Assembly (NCBI RefSeq): GCF_014084045.1
Contig: NZ_CP043732.1
Coordinates: forward strand, 2,852,001 to 2,916,000
Reading direction: 5' to 3'
DNA length: 64,000 nt
Origin: Microbacterium esteraromaticum
Lineage (GTDB): Bacteria > Actinomycetota > Actinomycetes > Actinomycetales > Microbacteriaceae
The notes under the pieces are model-generated. The model had not been told where the DNA came from. It made no database searches and was given only the letters and a program-made list of their open reading frames with translations. Position 1 is the stretch's first letter. Every line of letters starts with the position of its first letter. This document shows positions 26,986 through 34,927 of the stretch, in pieces. Made by a program: the position numbers and the translations under genes.

Positions 26986-27911
26986 GCGCCGCGGGGCGGC
27001 TCGCCTGCGGAATCCCCGCGCGGCGTGAATGCCGACCCGATGCCCTTGAGCGCCTCGGTCAGCTCGCTCGGGATGATCCAGAGCTTGCTGGACTCGCTCT
27101 CGCTGATCTTCGGCAGCATCTGCAGGTACTGGTAGGCGAGCAGCTTGTCGTCGGGACGACCCTGGTGGATGGCGCCGAAGACGTTCTGAATGGCCTCCGC
27201 CTCGCCCTGTGCACGCAGCACCGCCGCCTGCTTGTCGCCCTCGGCCTTGAGGATGGCGGCCTGGCGCTGGCCCTCGGCCTCCAGGATCTGCGACTGCTTC
27301 GAGCCCTCCGCCGTGAGGATGGCAGCCCGTCGGTCACGCTCTGCGCGCATCTGCTTCTCCATCGAGTCCTGGATGGAGACGGGCGGGTCGATCGCCTTCA
27401 GCTCGACGCGCGAGACGCGGATGCCCCACTTGCCCGTGGCCTCGTCGAGCACCACTCGCAGCTGGCCGTTGATCTCGTCGCGGCTGGTCAGCGCCTCTTC
27501 GAGGTTCAGACCGCCGACGACGTTGCGCAGCGTCGTGGTCGTCAGCTGCTCGACAGCGCCGAGGTAGTTGGCGATCTCGTAGGTGGCGGCACGGGCATCC
27601 GTCACCTGGAAGTACACGACGGTGTCGATCGACACCACGAGGTTGTCCTCGGTGATGACGGGCTGCGGCGGGAACGAGACCACCTGCTCACGCATGTCGA
27701 TCAGCGGACGCAGCCGGTCGATGAACGGCACGAGCAGGTTCAGGCCCGGCTGCAGGGTCTTGTGGTACCGCCCCAGGCGCTCGACGATGCCGGCTGTGGC
27801 CTGCGGGATGATCCGGATCGAGCGGGCGATCGTGACCAGCACGAAGATGATGACCGCGATGGCAAGGATCCACGCGATTGCGGTCGGAATGAACGAGGAG
27901 TCGTTCATCAT
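26982..27911 (-). CDS. SPFH/Band 7 (stomatin-like) membrane protein
   Basis: This 309-residue protein has an N-terminal membrane helix (AIAWILAIAVIIFVLVTIA), the SPFH domain beginning AGIVERLGRYHKTLQPG, and a long coiled region with repeated Q(A/S)-ILxAEG-type units before a C-terminal helix. Such proteins form large rings or microdomains and usually pair with an NfeD protein, here directly upstream. RBS TAGGAG uses the TAG stop of nfeD; ATG 27911 follows by 7 bases. Confidence 0.92.
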   Translation of the reverse strand: MMNDSSFIPTAIAWILAIAVIIFVLVTIARSIRIIPQATAGIVERLGRYHKTLQPGLNLLVPFIDRLRPLIDMREQVVSFPPQPVITEDNLVVSIDTVVYFQVTDARAATYEIANYLGAVEQLTTTTLRNVVGGLNLEEALTSRDEINGQLRVVLDEATGKWGIRVSRVELKAIDPPVSIQDSMEKQMRAERDRRAAILTAEGSKQSQILEAEGQRQAAILKAEGDKQAAVLRAQGEAEAIQNVFGAIHQGRPDDKLLAYQYLQMLPKISESESSKLWIIPSELTEALKGIGSAFTPRGDSAGEPPRGA

Positions 27912-27915
27912 GCTC

Positions 27916-28389
27916 CTATTCGGTGATGGGACGGACGATGGCGGTGGCGCCGCTGATGTCAGCGACCGCGATGCGGGTGCCGGCGACGATGGGAGTGCCG
28001 TCGGCGCTGCGCGCCGTCCAGATGTCGCCGTTGCTGAGCTTCACCTGACCGGAGATCTGCGTGATGTCGAGGAGCGCTGTGCCGCGCAGGCCCATCAGGG
28101 CGTCCACGTTCGACTTCGCCGGATCCTCGCCCCGTCGGAGGCGGTGCAGCAGGGGCGGTCTGAGGAAGAAGATGAACATCGCGGCAGCGACCGCCGCGAC
28201 GATCAGCTGGGCCCACCAGGGGAGTCCGAGCAGGCCGCCCACGAGTCCGACGACACCGCCGAACGAGAGCATCAGGAAAGTGAAGTCGAGCGTGAGCATC
28301 TCGATCACGAGGAACACGGCGATCAGCACCAGCCAGGCGATCCACGCCCACTGTCCGATGTCGGCCAAGAATGTCGCGAAACCGTCCAT
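27916..28389 (-). CDS. NfeD family membrane protein
   Basis: This 157-residue protein has two to three N-terminal membrane helices and a C-terminal OB-fold domain (MGLRGTALLDITQISGQVKL), the short NfeD form that lacks the protease domain. It partners the SPFH protein encoded next. RBS AGGAGG precedes ATG 28389 and a TAGGTT hexamer lies further upstream. Its stop TAG is reused inside the next RBS. Confidence 0.9.
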   Translation of the reverse strand: MDGFATFLADIGQWAWIAWLVLIAVFLVIEMLTLDFTFLMLSFGGVVGLVGGLLGLPWWAQLIVAAVAAAMFIFFLRPPLLHRLRRGEDPAKSNVDALMGLRGTALLDITQISGQVKLSNGDIWTARSADGTPIVAGTRIAVADISGATAIVRPITE

Positions 28390-28503
28390 GCACCCTCCTG
28401 AGCGTCAACCTACCACGGGGCTCACGGCCGGGCCGGGAGGGGGTGGCGTTGTAGGGTTGAATGTCGCCATCCCGGCGATTTCCGCGCATCCCGAGGAGCA
28501 GAG

Positions 28504-29268
28504 ATGACCCAGGTCCTTCCCGCCGGATCCCTCGACGGCAAGGTGGCCCTCGTCACCGGCTCGTCGCGAGGCATCGGCGCCGACACCGTCCGCTACTTCG
28601 CCGAGGCCGGCGCGGACGTCGTCATCAACTTCCGCAACAAGGCGCCCCGCGCCGAGAAGCTCGCGAACGAGCTCCGCGCCCTCGGACGTCGTGCGCTCGT
28701 CGTCGGCGCCGACCTCACCGACCCCGCGTCCGTGGCGTCGATGTTCGACCAGGTGCGCGAGGAGTTCGGGCGCCTCGACGTCCTCGTGCTGAACGCGTCC
28801 GGTGGGATGGAATCCGGCATGGCCGAGGACTATGCGCTGAAGCTCAACCGCGACGCGCAGGTCAACGTGCTGCAGACGGCGGAGCCGCTGCTCGGCGACG
28901 GCGCCAGGGTCGTGTTCGTGACCAGCCACCAGGCGCACTTCATCCGCACCACTCCGACCATGCCCGAGTACGAGCCCGTCGCGCGCTCGAAGCGCGCCGG
29001 CGAGGACGCACTGCGCGAGCTGATCCCCGGCCTCGCCGAGAAGGGCATCGGGTTCACCGTGGTCTCGGGCGACATGATCGAGGGCACCATCACGGCGACG
29101 CTGCTCGAGCGGGCCAACCCGGGGGCGATCGCCGGTCGCCGCGAGTCGGCAGGCAAGCTCTACAACGTCTCGGAGTTCGCGGCCGAGGTCGCGAAGGCAG
29201 CCGTCGAGCCGGTGCCGGCCGACAACACCCGACTCATCGGAGACACCTCGGACTTCGCCGCCGAGTGA
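28504..29268 (+). CDS. SDR-family oxidoreductase with atypical catalytic site
   Basis: This 254-residue protein has the Rossmann motif VTGSSRGIG near residue 19, an NAS-type loop (LNASGGMESG) and the strand VVFVTSHQAH that normally carries the catalytic Ser. The usual YxxxK is not clear: the segment reads YEPVARSKRAGED, so the position four before Lys is Val. It may use the nearby Tyr, or be a non-reductase member. RBS GAGGAG is upstream of ATG 28504. It is convergent with the DUF308 gene across a strong terminator. Confidence 0.85.
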   Translation: MTQVLPAGSLDGKVALVTGSSRGIGADTVRYFAEAGADVVINFRNKAPRAEKLANELRALGRRALVVGADLTDPASVASMFDQVREEFGRLDVLVLNASGGMESGMAEDYALKLNRDAQVNVLQTAEPLLGDGARVVFVTSHQAHFIRTTPTMPEYEPVARSKRAGEDALRELIPGLAEKGIGFTVVSGDMIEGTITATLLERANPGAIAGRRESAGKLYNVSEFAAEVAKAAVEPVPADNTRLIGDTSDFAAE

Positions 29269-29277
29269 TCCGCAGAT

Positions 29278-29316
29278 GACGAAGGAGGCGGCCCCGACGG
29301 GACCGCCTCCTTCGTC
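29278..29316. terminator. Bidirectional terminator, 14-bp perfect stem
   Basis: GACGAAGGAGGCGG (29278-29291) pairs with 29303-29316 around a C/G-rich loop. It lies between the convergent SDR and DUF308 genes. Confidence 0.85.
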
Positions 29317-29330
29317 GTATCAGACGAGGG

Positions 29331-29915
29331 TCAGATGACCTCGCCCGGGATCTCGGCGGTCTGCGCGTCCTTCAGAGTGAGCGCACGGATCAGCTGCACG
29401 ACGCCGAGCGCGACGAGAGAGATTCCGAGGATGAGCCAGAGCACCGTCGCGGCATACATCGGCGAGAACAGCACGGCGATGCCGGCGACGATCCCGAGCA
29501 GGGCGTAGAGCAGCGTCCACACCTTCGACGTGTCGGTGCCCATCAGGCTCAGGGCGACGACCCCGTCGGCGATCCAGCTGACGCCGATGAAGATCGCCAC
29601 CACGATCGCAAGTGTGACGGTGGCGGCACCCAGGTTGGCGAAGGCGATGACGCCTGTGGCGATGTAGAGCAGACCCAGAGCGACGTGGCCGGCTCGCACC
29701 CACCCGCCGCCCCTGCCCGAGAACACGGCGAGACCGAGGTAGATCAGCCCGCCGACGATGAGATAGCTGGCGAAGATGCCGGTGACGATCACGGCGGACT
29801 TCGCCGGCCAGATGAGCAGCACGAGGCCGGCGATCAGGGTGATGGCACCGGCTATGCCGAGGAAGAGACGGATGGAGCGCAGGAACCCGGGTTCCGTGAT
29901 TCGCGGAGCGGTCAT
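29331..29915 (-). CDS. HdeD/DUF308-family membrane protein
   Basis: This 194-residue protein has six hydrophobic helices with glycine-rich turns, including LFLGIAGAITLIAGLVLLIW and VWTLLYALLGIVAGIAVLF, in the repeated two-helix arrangement of DUF308/HdeD. HdeD is linked to acid resistance in E. coli; its role here is unknown. ATG 29915 is chosen because AAAGGA lies upstream and the longer open frame runs into the divergent regulator. Confidence 0.85.
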   Translation of the reverse strand: MTAPRITEPGFLRSIRLFLGIAGAITLIAGLVLLIWPAKSAVIVTGIFASYLIVGGLIYLGLAVFSGRGGGWVRAGHVALGLLYIATGVIAFANLGAATVTLAIVVAIFIGVSWIADGVVALSLMGTDTSKVWTLLYALLGIVAGIAVLFSPMYAATVLWLILGISLVALGVVQLIRALTLKDAQTAEIPGEVI

Positions 29916-29973
29916 GATGATCCTTTCGTATGCGGCGCTACGCGCACACGCTATCGGATGCCAGGATCGAGGT

Positions 29974-30411
29974 GTGGGACAGGACGACGACGCACATCGA
30001 ATCGCGGAGCTGGTCAGGCTGCGTCGCGTGCGCGACAGGATCGACCGCGAGTACGCGCGCCCCCTCGATGTGGAGACGCTCGCGCGCGGTGTGCACATGT
30101 CGGCCGGTCATCTCAGCAGGCGATTCCGTCAGGTGTTCGGCGAGTCCCCGTACTCGTATCTGATGACGCGGCGCATCGAGCGGGCGATGGCGCTGTTGCG
30201 GCGAGGTGATGTGAGCGTCACGGAGGCCTGCTTCGAGGTGGGCTTCTCGTCGCTCGGCACGTTCAGCACGCGTTTCAGCGAGCTCGTGGGCGTCTCGCCG
30301 AGCGCGTATCGGCGCGAACCGGGGCTCGCAGCAGGCATCCCGTCGTGGATCGAGAAGCAGGCGACCAGACCGATCAGGAATCGAGAAGCGACGTCGCACG
30401 GGCGTGGGTAG
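29974..30411 (+). CDS. AraC-family helix-turn-helix regulator (DNA-binding domain only)
   Basis: This 145-residue protein is essentially the double helix-turn-helix of AraC/XylS regulators: LDVETLARGVHMSAGHLSRR then VTEACFEVGFSSLGTFSTRF and VGVSPSAYRR. There is no ligand-binding domain, so control is probably through abundance or partner contact. The start is GTG 29974; the frame further upstream is antisense to the DUF308 gene. Its TAG stop opens the -10 hexamer of the VOC gene that follows, and the pair probably regulates the UvrA-like gene nearby. Confidence 0.85.
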   Translation: MGQDDDAHRIAELVRLRRVRDRIDREYARPLDVETLARGVHMSAGHLSRRFRQVFGESPYSYLMTRRIERAMALLRRGDVSVTEACFEVGFSSLGTFSTRFSELVGVSPSAYRREPGLAAGIPSWIEKQATRPIRNREATSHGRG

Positions 30412-30414
30412 CGT
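30409..30414 (+). promoter_or_regulatory. -10 hexamer TAGCGT for the VOC protein, embedded in the regulator stop
   Basis: TAGCGT ends 7 bases before ATG 30422 and its TAG is the stop of the AraC-type gene. No RBS is present. Confidence 0.38.
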
Positions 30415-30421
30415 CGAGGGC

Positions 30422-30835
30422 ATGAACATCACCATCAGCGTCAGCTTCCTCCCGCACACCGATCCCGAGGCATCCCTCGCGTTCTATCGCGACGTCCTCG
30501 GATTCGAGGTCCGTAAGGACGTCGGATACGAGGACATGCGCTGGATCACCGTGGGACCTGCCGGCCAGCCCGACACCTCGATCGTGCTCACCCCGCCCGC
30601 GGTCGATCCCGGCATCAGCGACGACGAGCGCCGCACCATCCTCGACCTGATGGCCAAGGGCAGCTATGCGGGTGTCGTGCTCACCGCCGACGACGTGGAT
30701 GCTGTCTTCGCCGAGATCGAGGCGAAGGGCGCGGATGTCGTGCAGGAGCCCATCGATCAGCCGTACGGCGTGCGCGACTGCGCGTTCCGGGATCCTGCCG
30801 GTAACTTCGTCCGTATCAACCAGGCCATCGCCTGA
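30422..30835 (+). CDS. VOC-family (glyoxalase/bleomycin resistance-like) protein
   Basis: This 137-residue protein has two beta-alpha-beta-beta-beta units of the VOC fold: DPEASLAFYRDVLGFEV at the start and YAGVVLTADDVDAVFAEIEA in the middle, ending FRDPAGNFVRINQ with the usual C-terminal metal Glu position changed to Ile/Asn. It may bind a small molecule or metal; the reaction is unknown. ATG 30422 is leaderless by the hexamer evidence. It lies between an AraC-type regulator and a UvrA-like gene. Confidence 0.85.
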   Translation: MNITISVSFLPHTDPEASLAFYRDVLGFEVRKDVGYEDMRWITVGPAGQPDTSIVLTPPAVDPGISDDERRTILDLMAKGSYAGVVLTADDVDAVFAEIEAKGADVVQEPIDQPYGVRDCAFRDPAGNFVRINQAIA

Positions 30836-30883
30836 CGCGAGCGCCGACACCGGCATCCGCCCCGCACGACTGAAGGAAGCACT

Positions 30884-33238
30884 GTGCCACAGGATCACCC
30901 CGCCGACAGCCACGACGTGATCCGCGTCGAGGGCGCCCGCGAGAACAACCTCAAGGACGTATCGGTCAGCCTGCCCAAACGCCGTCTCACCGTTTTCACG
31001 GGGGTGTCCGGTTCGGGGAAGAGCTCACTCGTGTTCGACACGATCGCCGCGGAGTCTCGCCGGATGATCGACGAGACCTACAGTGCGTTCGTGCAGGGCT
31101 TCATGCCTTCCGTGCCGCGTCCCGATGTCGACGTGCTCGAAGGGCTGACCACGGCGATCATCGTCGATCAGGAGCGGCTGGGCGCGAACCCGCGCTCGAC
31201 CGTGGGAACCGTGACGGATGCCAACGCGATGCTGCGCATCCTCTTCTCGAAGTTCGGCGCTCCCTACATCGGCGGACCGACCGCCTTCTCGTTCAACATC
31301 CCCACGCAGAAGGCCAGCGGTGTGATGACCGGGCCGAAGGGGGAGAAGAAGATCGTCAAGGACGTCGTCTACCTCGGCGGCATGTGCGCGCGCTGCGAAG
31401 GCAGGGGAGCAGTGTCCGACATCGATCTCGCCCAGGTGGTGGACGAGTCGAAGTCACTCGACGAGGGCGCGATCATGGTGCCCGGCTACACCCCCGACGG
31501 CTGGATGGTGAAAGGCTTTTCACAGTCTGGGTTCTACCCTGCCGACCGGCCAGTCGCGTCGTTCACCGAGAAGCAGCGCCAGCTGTTCCTCTACGGCGAG
31601 GTCACGAAGGTCAAGATCTCGGGGATCAACATGACCTACGAAGGTCTGATCCCCAAGATCACCAAGTCGATGCTGTCCAAGGACATCGACGCTCTTCAGC
31701 CGCACATCCGGGCGTTCGTCGAGCGGGTCGCGACCTTCAAGACCTGCCCCGAGTGCGACGGCACCCGGCTGACGGAGGGCGCGCGATCGTCGAAGATCGA
31801 CGGGACGAGCATCGCCGACGCCTGCAGGATGCAGATCACCGACCTGGCCGCGTGGGTGCGCGGGCTCGACCTGCCCGGCGGCGGGCCCCTGCTCGACGCT
31901 CTGCGCGCGAACCTCGACTCCTTCGTCACTCTGGGCCTCGGATATCTGAGCCTCGAGCGGCCCTCGGGCACGCTGTCCGGGGGAGAGGCCCAGCGGATCA
32001 AGCTGCTTCGCCACCTCGGGTCATCACTGACCGATGTCACCTATGTCTTCGACGAGCCGACCATCGGGCTGCACCCGCACGACATCCAGCGTATGAACGC
32101 CCTGCTGCTGCAGCTGCGCGACAAGGGCAACACCGTGCTCGTCGTCGAGCACAAGCCCGAGACGATCGCCATCGCCGACCGTGTCGTGGATCTCGGGCCC
32201 GGTGCGGGCAGCAACGGCGGCGAGGTGCGGTTCGAGGGCACGGTCGAGCAGCTGTCGCAGAGCGACACGCTCACCGGCCGGCATCTGCATGACAGGGCAC
32301 GGCTGAAGGATGCGGTGCGTGCGCGCACCGGTGTGCTCGAGGTGCGTGGGGCGTCGACCAACAACCTGCAGGACGTCGACGTCGACGTGCCCACCGGGGT
32401 GCTCACCGTCGTCACGGGTGTCGCGGGCTCGGGGAAGAGCTCTCTCGTGCATGGGGCGATCTCACCCCTCCCGGGAGTCGTATCGATCGACCAGACCGCG
32501 ATCAGGGGATCACGTCGCAGCAACCCGGCGACGTACACGGGCATGCTCGAGCCGATCCGCAAGGCGTTCGCGAAGGCGAACGGGGTGAAGCCGGCGCTGT
32601 TCAGTGCGAACAGCGAGGGAGCCTGCCCGAGCTGCAAGGGCTCCGGTGTGATCGTCACCGAGCTCGGTTTCATGGACACGATCGAGACGCCGTGCGAGGA
32701 CTGCGGTGGCAAGCGCTTCCAGTTGGGGGTGCTCGAGTACAAGCTCGGCGGTCTCGACATCACCGAGGTGCTCGATCTGCCGGTCGCCGAGGCGCACGCG
32801 TTCTTCGCGGCTCCTGAGACGAAGATCCCCGCCGTCGTGTCGATCCTGTCGCGGATGGAAGACGTCGGACTCGGGTATCTGACTCTCGGGCAGCCCCTGT
32901 CGACTCTCTCCGGCGGCGAGCGGCAGCGGCTCAAACTCGCCATCCAGATGGGGGAGAAGGCCGAGGTGTATGTTCTCGACGAGCCCACAACGGGTCTGCA
33001 TCTGGCCGACGTCGACAACCTGCTCGGCCTGCTCGACCGGCTCGTCGACGCGGGCAGGAGCGTCATCGTGATCGAGCACCACCAGGCGGTGATGGCTCAT
33101 GCCGACTGGATCATCGACATCGGTCCCGGCGCCGGCCACGATGGCGGTCGCGTCGTGTTCGAGGGAACCCCGGCGGATCTCGTCGCGGCGAAGTCGACGC
33201 TGACCGGGGAGCACCTGGCCGAGTACGTCGCATCCTGA
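30884..33238 (+). CDS. UvrA-like ABC ATPase (short drug-resistance class)
   Basis: This 784-residue protein has two ABC modules: Walker A GVSGSGKSSLVF with signature LSGGEAQRIKLLRHLG and Walker B YVFDEPTIGLH, then GVAGSGKSSLVH with LSGGERQRLKLAIQMG and VYVLDEPTTGLH. Four CxxC zinc-finger pairs are visible (CARC, CPEC, CPSC, CEDC). It is about 150 residues shorter than housekeeping UvrA, matching the class II UvrA proteins linked to resistance against DNA-binding drugs. The start is GTG 30884 with GAAGGAAG upstream, 48 bases after the VOC gene. A role in removing DNA-bound compounds is inferred. Confidence 0.9.
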   Translation: MPQDHPADSHDVIRVEGARENNLKDVSVSLPKRRLTVFTGVSGSGKSSLVFDTIAAESRRMIDETYSAFVQGFMPSVPRPDVDVLEGLTTAIIVDQERLGANPRSTVGTVTDANAMLRILFSKFGAPYIGGPTAFSFNIPTQKASGVMTGPKGEKKIVKDVVYLGGMCARCEGRGAVSDIDLAQVVDESKSLDEGAIMVPGYTPDGWMVKGFSQSGFYPADRPVASFTEKQRQLFLYGEVTKVKISGINMTYEGLIPKITKSMLSKDIDALQPHIRAFVERVATFKTCPECDGTRLTEGARSSKIDGTSIADACRMQITDLAAWVRGLDLPGGGPLLDALRANLDSFVTLGLGYLSLERPSGTLSGGEAQRIKLLRHLGSSLTDVTYVFDEPTIGLHPHDIQRMNALLLQLRDKGNTVLVVEHKPETIAIADRVVDLGPGAGSNGGEVRFEGTVEQLSQSDTLTGRHLHDRARLKDAVRARTGVLEVRGASTNNLQDVDVDVPTGVLTVVTGVAGSGKSSLVHGAISPLPGVVSIDQTAIRGSRRSNPATYTGMLEPIRKAFAKANGVKPALFSANSEGACPSCKGSGVIVTELGFMDTIETPCEDCGGKRFQLGVLEYKLGGLDITEVLDLPVAEAHAFFAAPETKIPAVVSILSRMEDVGLGYLTLGQPLSTLSGGERQRLKLAIQMGEKAEVYVLDEPTTGLHLADVDNLLGLLDRLVDAGRSVIVIEHHQAVMAHADWIIDIGPGAGHDGGRVVFEGTPADLVAAKSTLTGEHLAEYVAS

Positions 33239-33356
33239 GTCGAAAGGTTCGACAGCAGCTGCGTCCCACTGCTGCGCTCGTCCGTCTCCGAAGTACGGCC
33301 TGCGCGTCGTCGGCGATGGGCGCGGCGTGGGTGTCGGCATCTCCGCGTCATTTCGA

Positions 33357-33362
33357 TACGCT
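33357..33362 (+). promoter_or_regulatory. -10 hexamer TACGCT for leaderless methyltransferase transcript
   Basis: TACGCT ends 6 bases before ATG 33369; no RBS is present in the gap. Confidence 0.4.
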
Positions 33363-33368
33363 CCGACG

Positions 33369-34169
33369 ATGGCAAGAGGTGATCAGCGCGAGATCGATGC
33401 ACGCATCCAGCGCTACTACGGCGGAGTGTTCGATGAGGGCGCGCGTCTGACGACACGATCGCCGCAGGGACCCGTCGAGTTCCTGCGCACACAGGAGATC
33501 ATCCGAGAGCGCGTGGCGTCGGGCCGGGTCATCGACATCGGCGGGGGTGCCGGTGTGCACGCCCGAGCGCTCCAGGATGCCGGATATGCGGTTGAGCTCA
33601 TCGATCCTGTGCCGCGTCATGTCGAGCAGGCCCGCGACGCCGGAATCCGAGCGCGGATCGCTGACGCGCGCGACTTGCCGTTCGGGGAGGCGGAGTTCGA
33701 TGCGGCGCTCATGCTCGGACCGCTGTATCACCTGGCGGCGCGCACGGAACGCCTTCGTGCGCTGCGTGAGGCGGCGCGTGTGGTGCGCCCCGGCGGCTTC
33801 GTCTTTGCGGCGGGCCTTTCGCGTTTCATCGCCTTCGGCAGGGCGACACTCGGGCGCCCCGTGCCCGAGCCGTTCCCCGAGGAATGGGTCGCCCTCGCTG
33901 CCAGGGGAGAGCCTGCGGAGGGGATGCGATTCCCCGCCGGACATTTCCACTCTGCGGAAGAGCTTGATGAGGAAGTCGGGTCATCGGGACTGGAGGTCGA
34001 CGCCGTCCTCGGCGTCGAGGGCCCCTGCGGCACGGTGCTGGAGTCGCTCGACACCGCGGGGGAGGAACTCGTCGAGGCCGCCCTCGTCATGGCCCGCGCG
34101 TCAGCATCCATCCCCGCGATCCGCGACCTCAGTGCACACCTCATCGCAGTCGCGCGTGTGCCGTCGTGA
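33369..34169 (+). CDS. Class I SAM-dependent methyltransferase
   Basis: This 266-residue protein has the SAM-binding loop VIDIGGGAGVHARALQDAGY at about residue 55, the acidic ribose contact ELIDPVP, motif II region EAEFDAALMLGPLYHL and RVVRPGGFVFAAG. The N-terminal YYGGVFDEGARL resembles the small-molecule methyltransferases of the UbiE type. The substrate is unknown. ATG 33369 has a TACGCT hexamer 6 bases upstream and no RBS. It overlaps the open frame ahead of the NUDIX gene by a few bases. Confidence 0.88.
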   Translation: MARGDQREIDARIQRYYGGVFDEGARLTTRSPQGPVEFLRTQEIIRERVASGRVIDIGGGAGVHARALQDAGYAVELIDPVPRHVEQARDAGIRARIADARDLPFGEAEFDAALMLGPLYHLAARTERLRALREAARVVRPGGFVFAAGLSRFIAFGRATLGRPVPEPFPEEWVALAARGEPAEGMRFPAGHFHSAEELDEEVGSSGLEVDAVLGVEGPCGTVLESLDTAGEELVEAALVMARASASIPAIRDLSAHLIAVARVPS

Positions 34170-34213
34170 GTGTCGTATGGTCGAGCGCATATACGTCAGC
34201 AAAGGGGAATTGC

Positions 34214-34690
34214 GTGCCGAAATCGTCAATCGATCGATCTCGCATCCGGGTGAAGGCCATGATCATCGTCGTCCATGAGGACGGAACCCGTCATCTGGTG
34301 AGCAGCAATGCACCGACGGATGAGAACCCGCATGGTTTCCACCGGCTCATCGGTGGCAGCGTCGAGCTGGGCGAGTCGCTGCAGGAGGCGATCATCCGAG
34401 AGGTGGACGAGGAACTCGGTGCTCGGATTCACGATCTGCGTCACCTCGGCGTGGTCGAGAACATCTTCCATTACAACGGCGAACTCGGGCACGAACTCGT
34501 CGCGCTGTACAAAGGTCGTCTCGACCCGACGCCGGCCGACAAGGGCGCAACGCTCACGGAGTCGGACGGTTCGGTGGTGCCCGTCGTCTGGCGTTCGCTC
34601 GACGACGTCGACGTGCACGTGCCGCTGTATCCGGTGGCAGTCCGGCCGTGGATCGACAGCCTGGGGCGCCATTCACGGAATAACCGATAA
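34214..34690 (+). CDS. NUDIX hydrolase
   Basis: This 158-residue protein has a full NUDIX box at about residues 42-64: GGSVELGESLQEAI followed by REVDEELG, matching GX5EX7REUXEEXGU. It would hydrolyse a nucleoside diphosphate linked to another moiety; the substrate is unknown. GTG 34214 is chosen because AAAGGGG sits 6-7 bases upstream; a GTG at 34166 overlapping the methyltransferase stop is the alternative. A 14-base palindrome (34687-34700) overlaps the TAA stop. Confidence 0.86.
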   Translation: MPKSSIDRSRIRVKAMIIVVHEDGTRHLVSSNAPTDENPHGFHRLIGGSVELGESLQEAIIREVDEELGARIHDLRHLGVVENIFHYNGELGHELVALYKGRLDPTPADKGATLTESDGSVVPVVWRSLDDVDVHVPLYPVAVRPWIDSLGRHSRNNR

Positions 34691-34700
34691 TGCACATTAT
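34687..34700. repeat. Palindrome ATAATG-CA-CATTAT at the NUDIX stop
   Basis: A perfect 6-base inverted repeat with a 2-base centre, strikingly AT-rich for this genome. The following ~225 bases to 34927 hold no convincing gene. It could be an operator or chance. Confidence 0.3.
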
Positions 34701-34927
34701 GTCAGTACGATCCGATTCGTGTCGGATAGCAGCGATCGACACCGACAGGCTGCTGGCGGTGGGCGTGCTCCCCCGCGTCCAGGAAGGCTCGTAACCGGAA
34801 ATCGGCATTCGCTGGCGCCGAACCCGAACCCGAGGCGATGGTGAGCGGACTGACTCAGCGCGACAGCGACACATCCGATCACCGACGTGTGACGCAGCGG
34901 GAGGCATCGGCGGACACCGTCGCCGGG

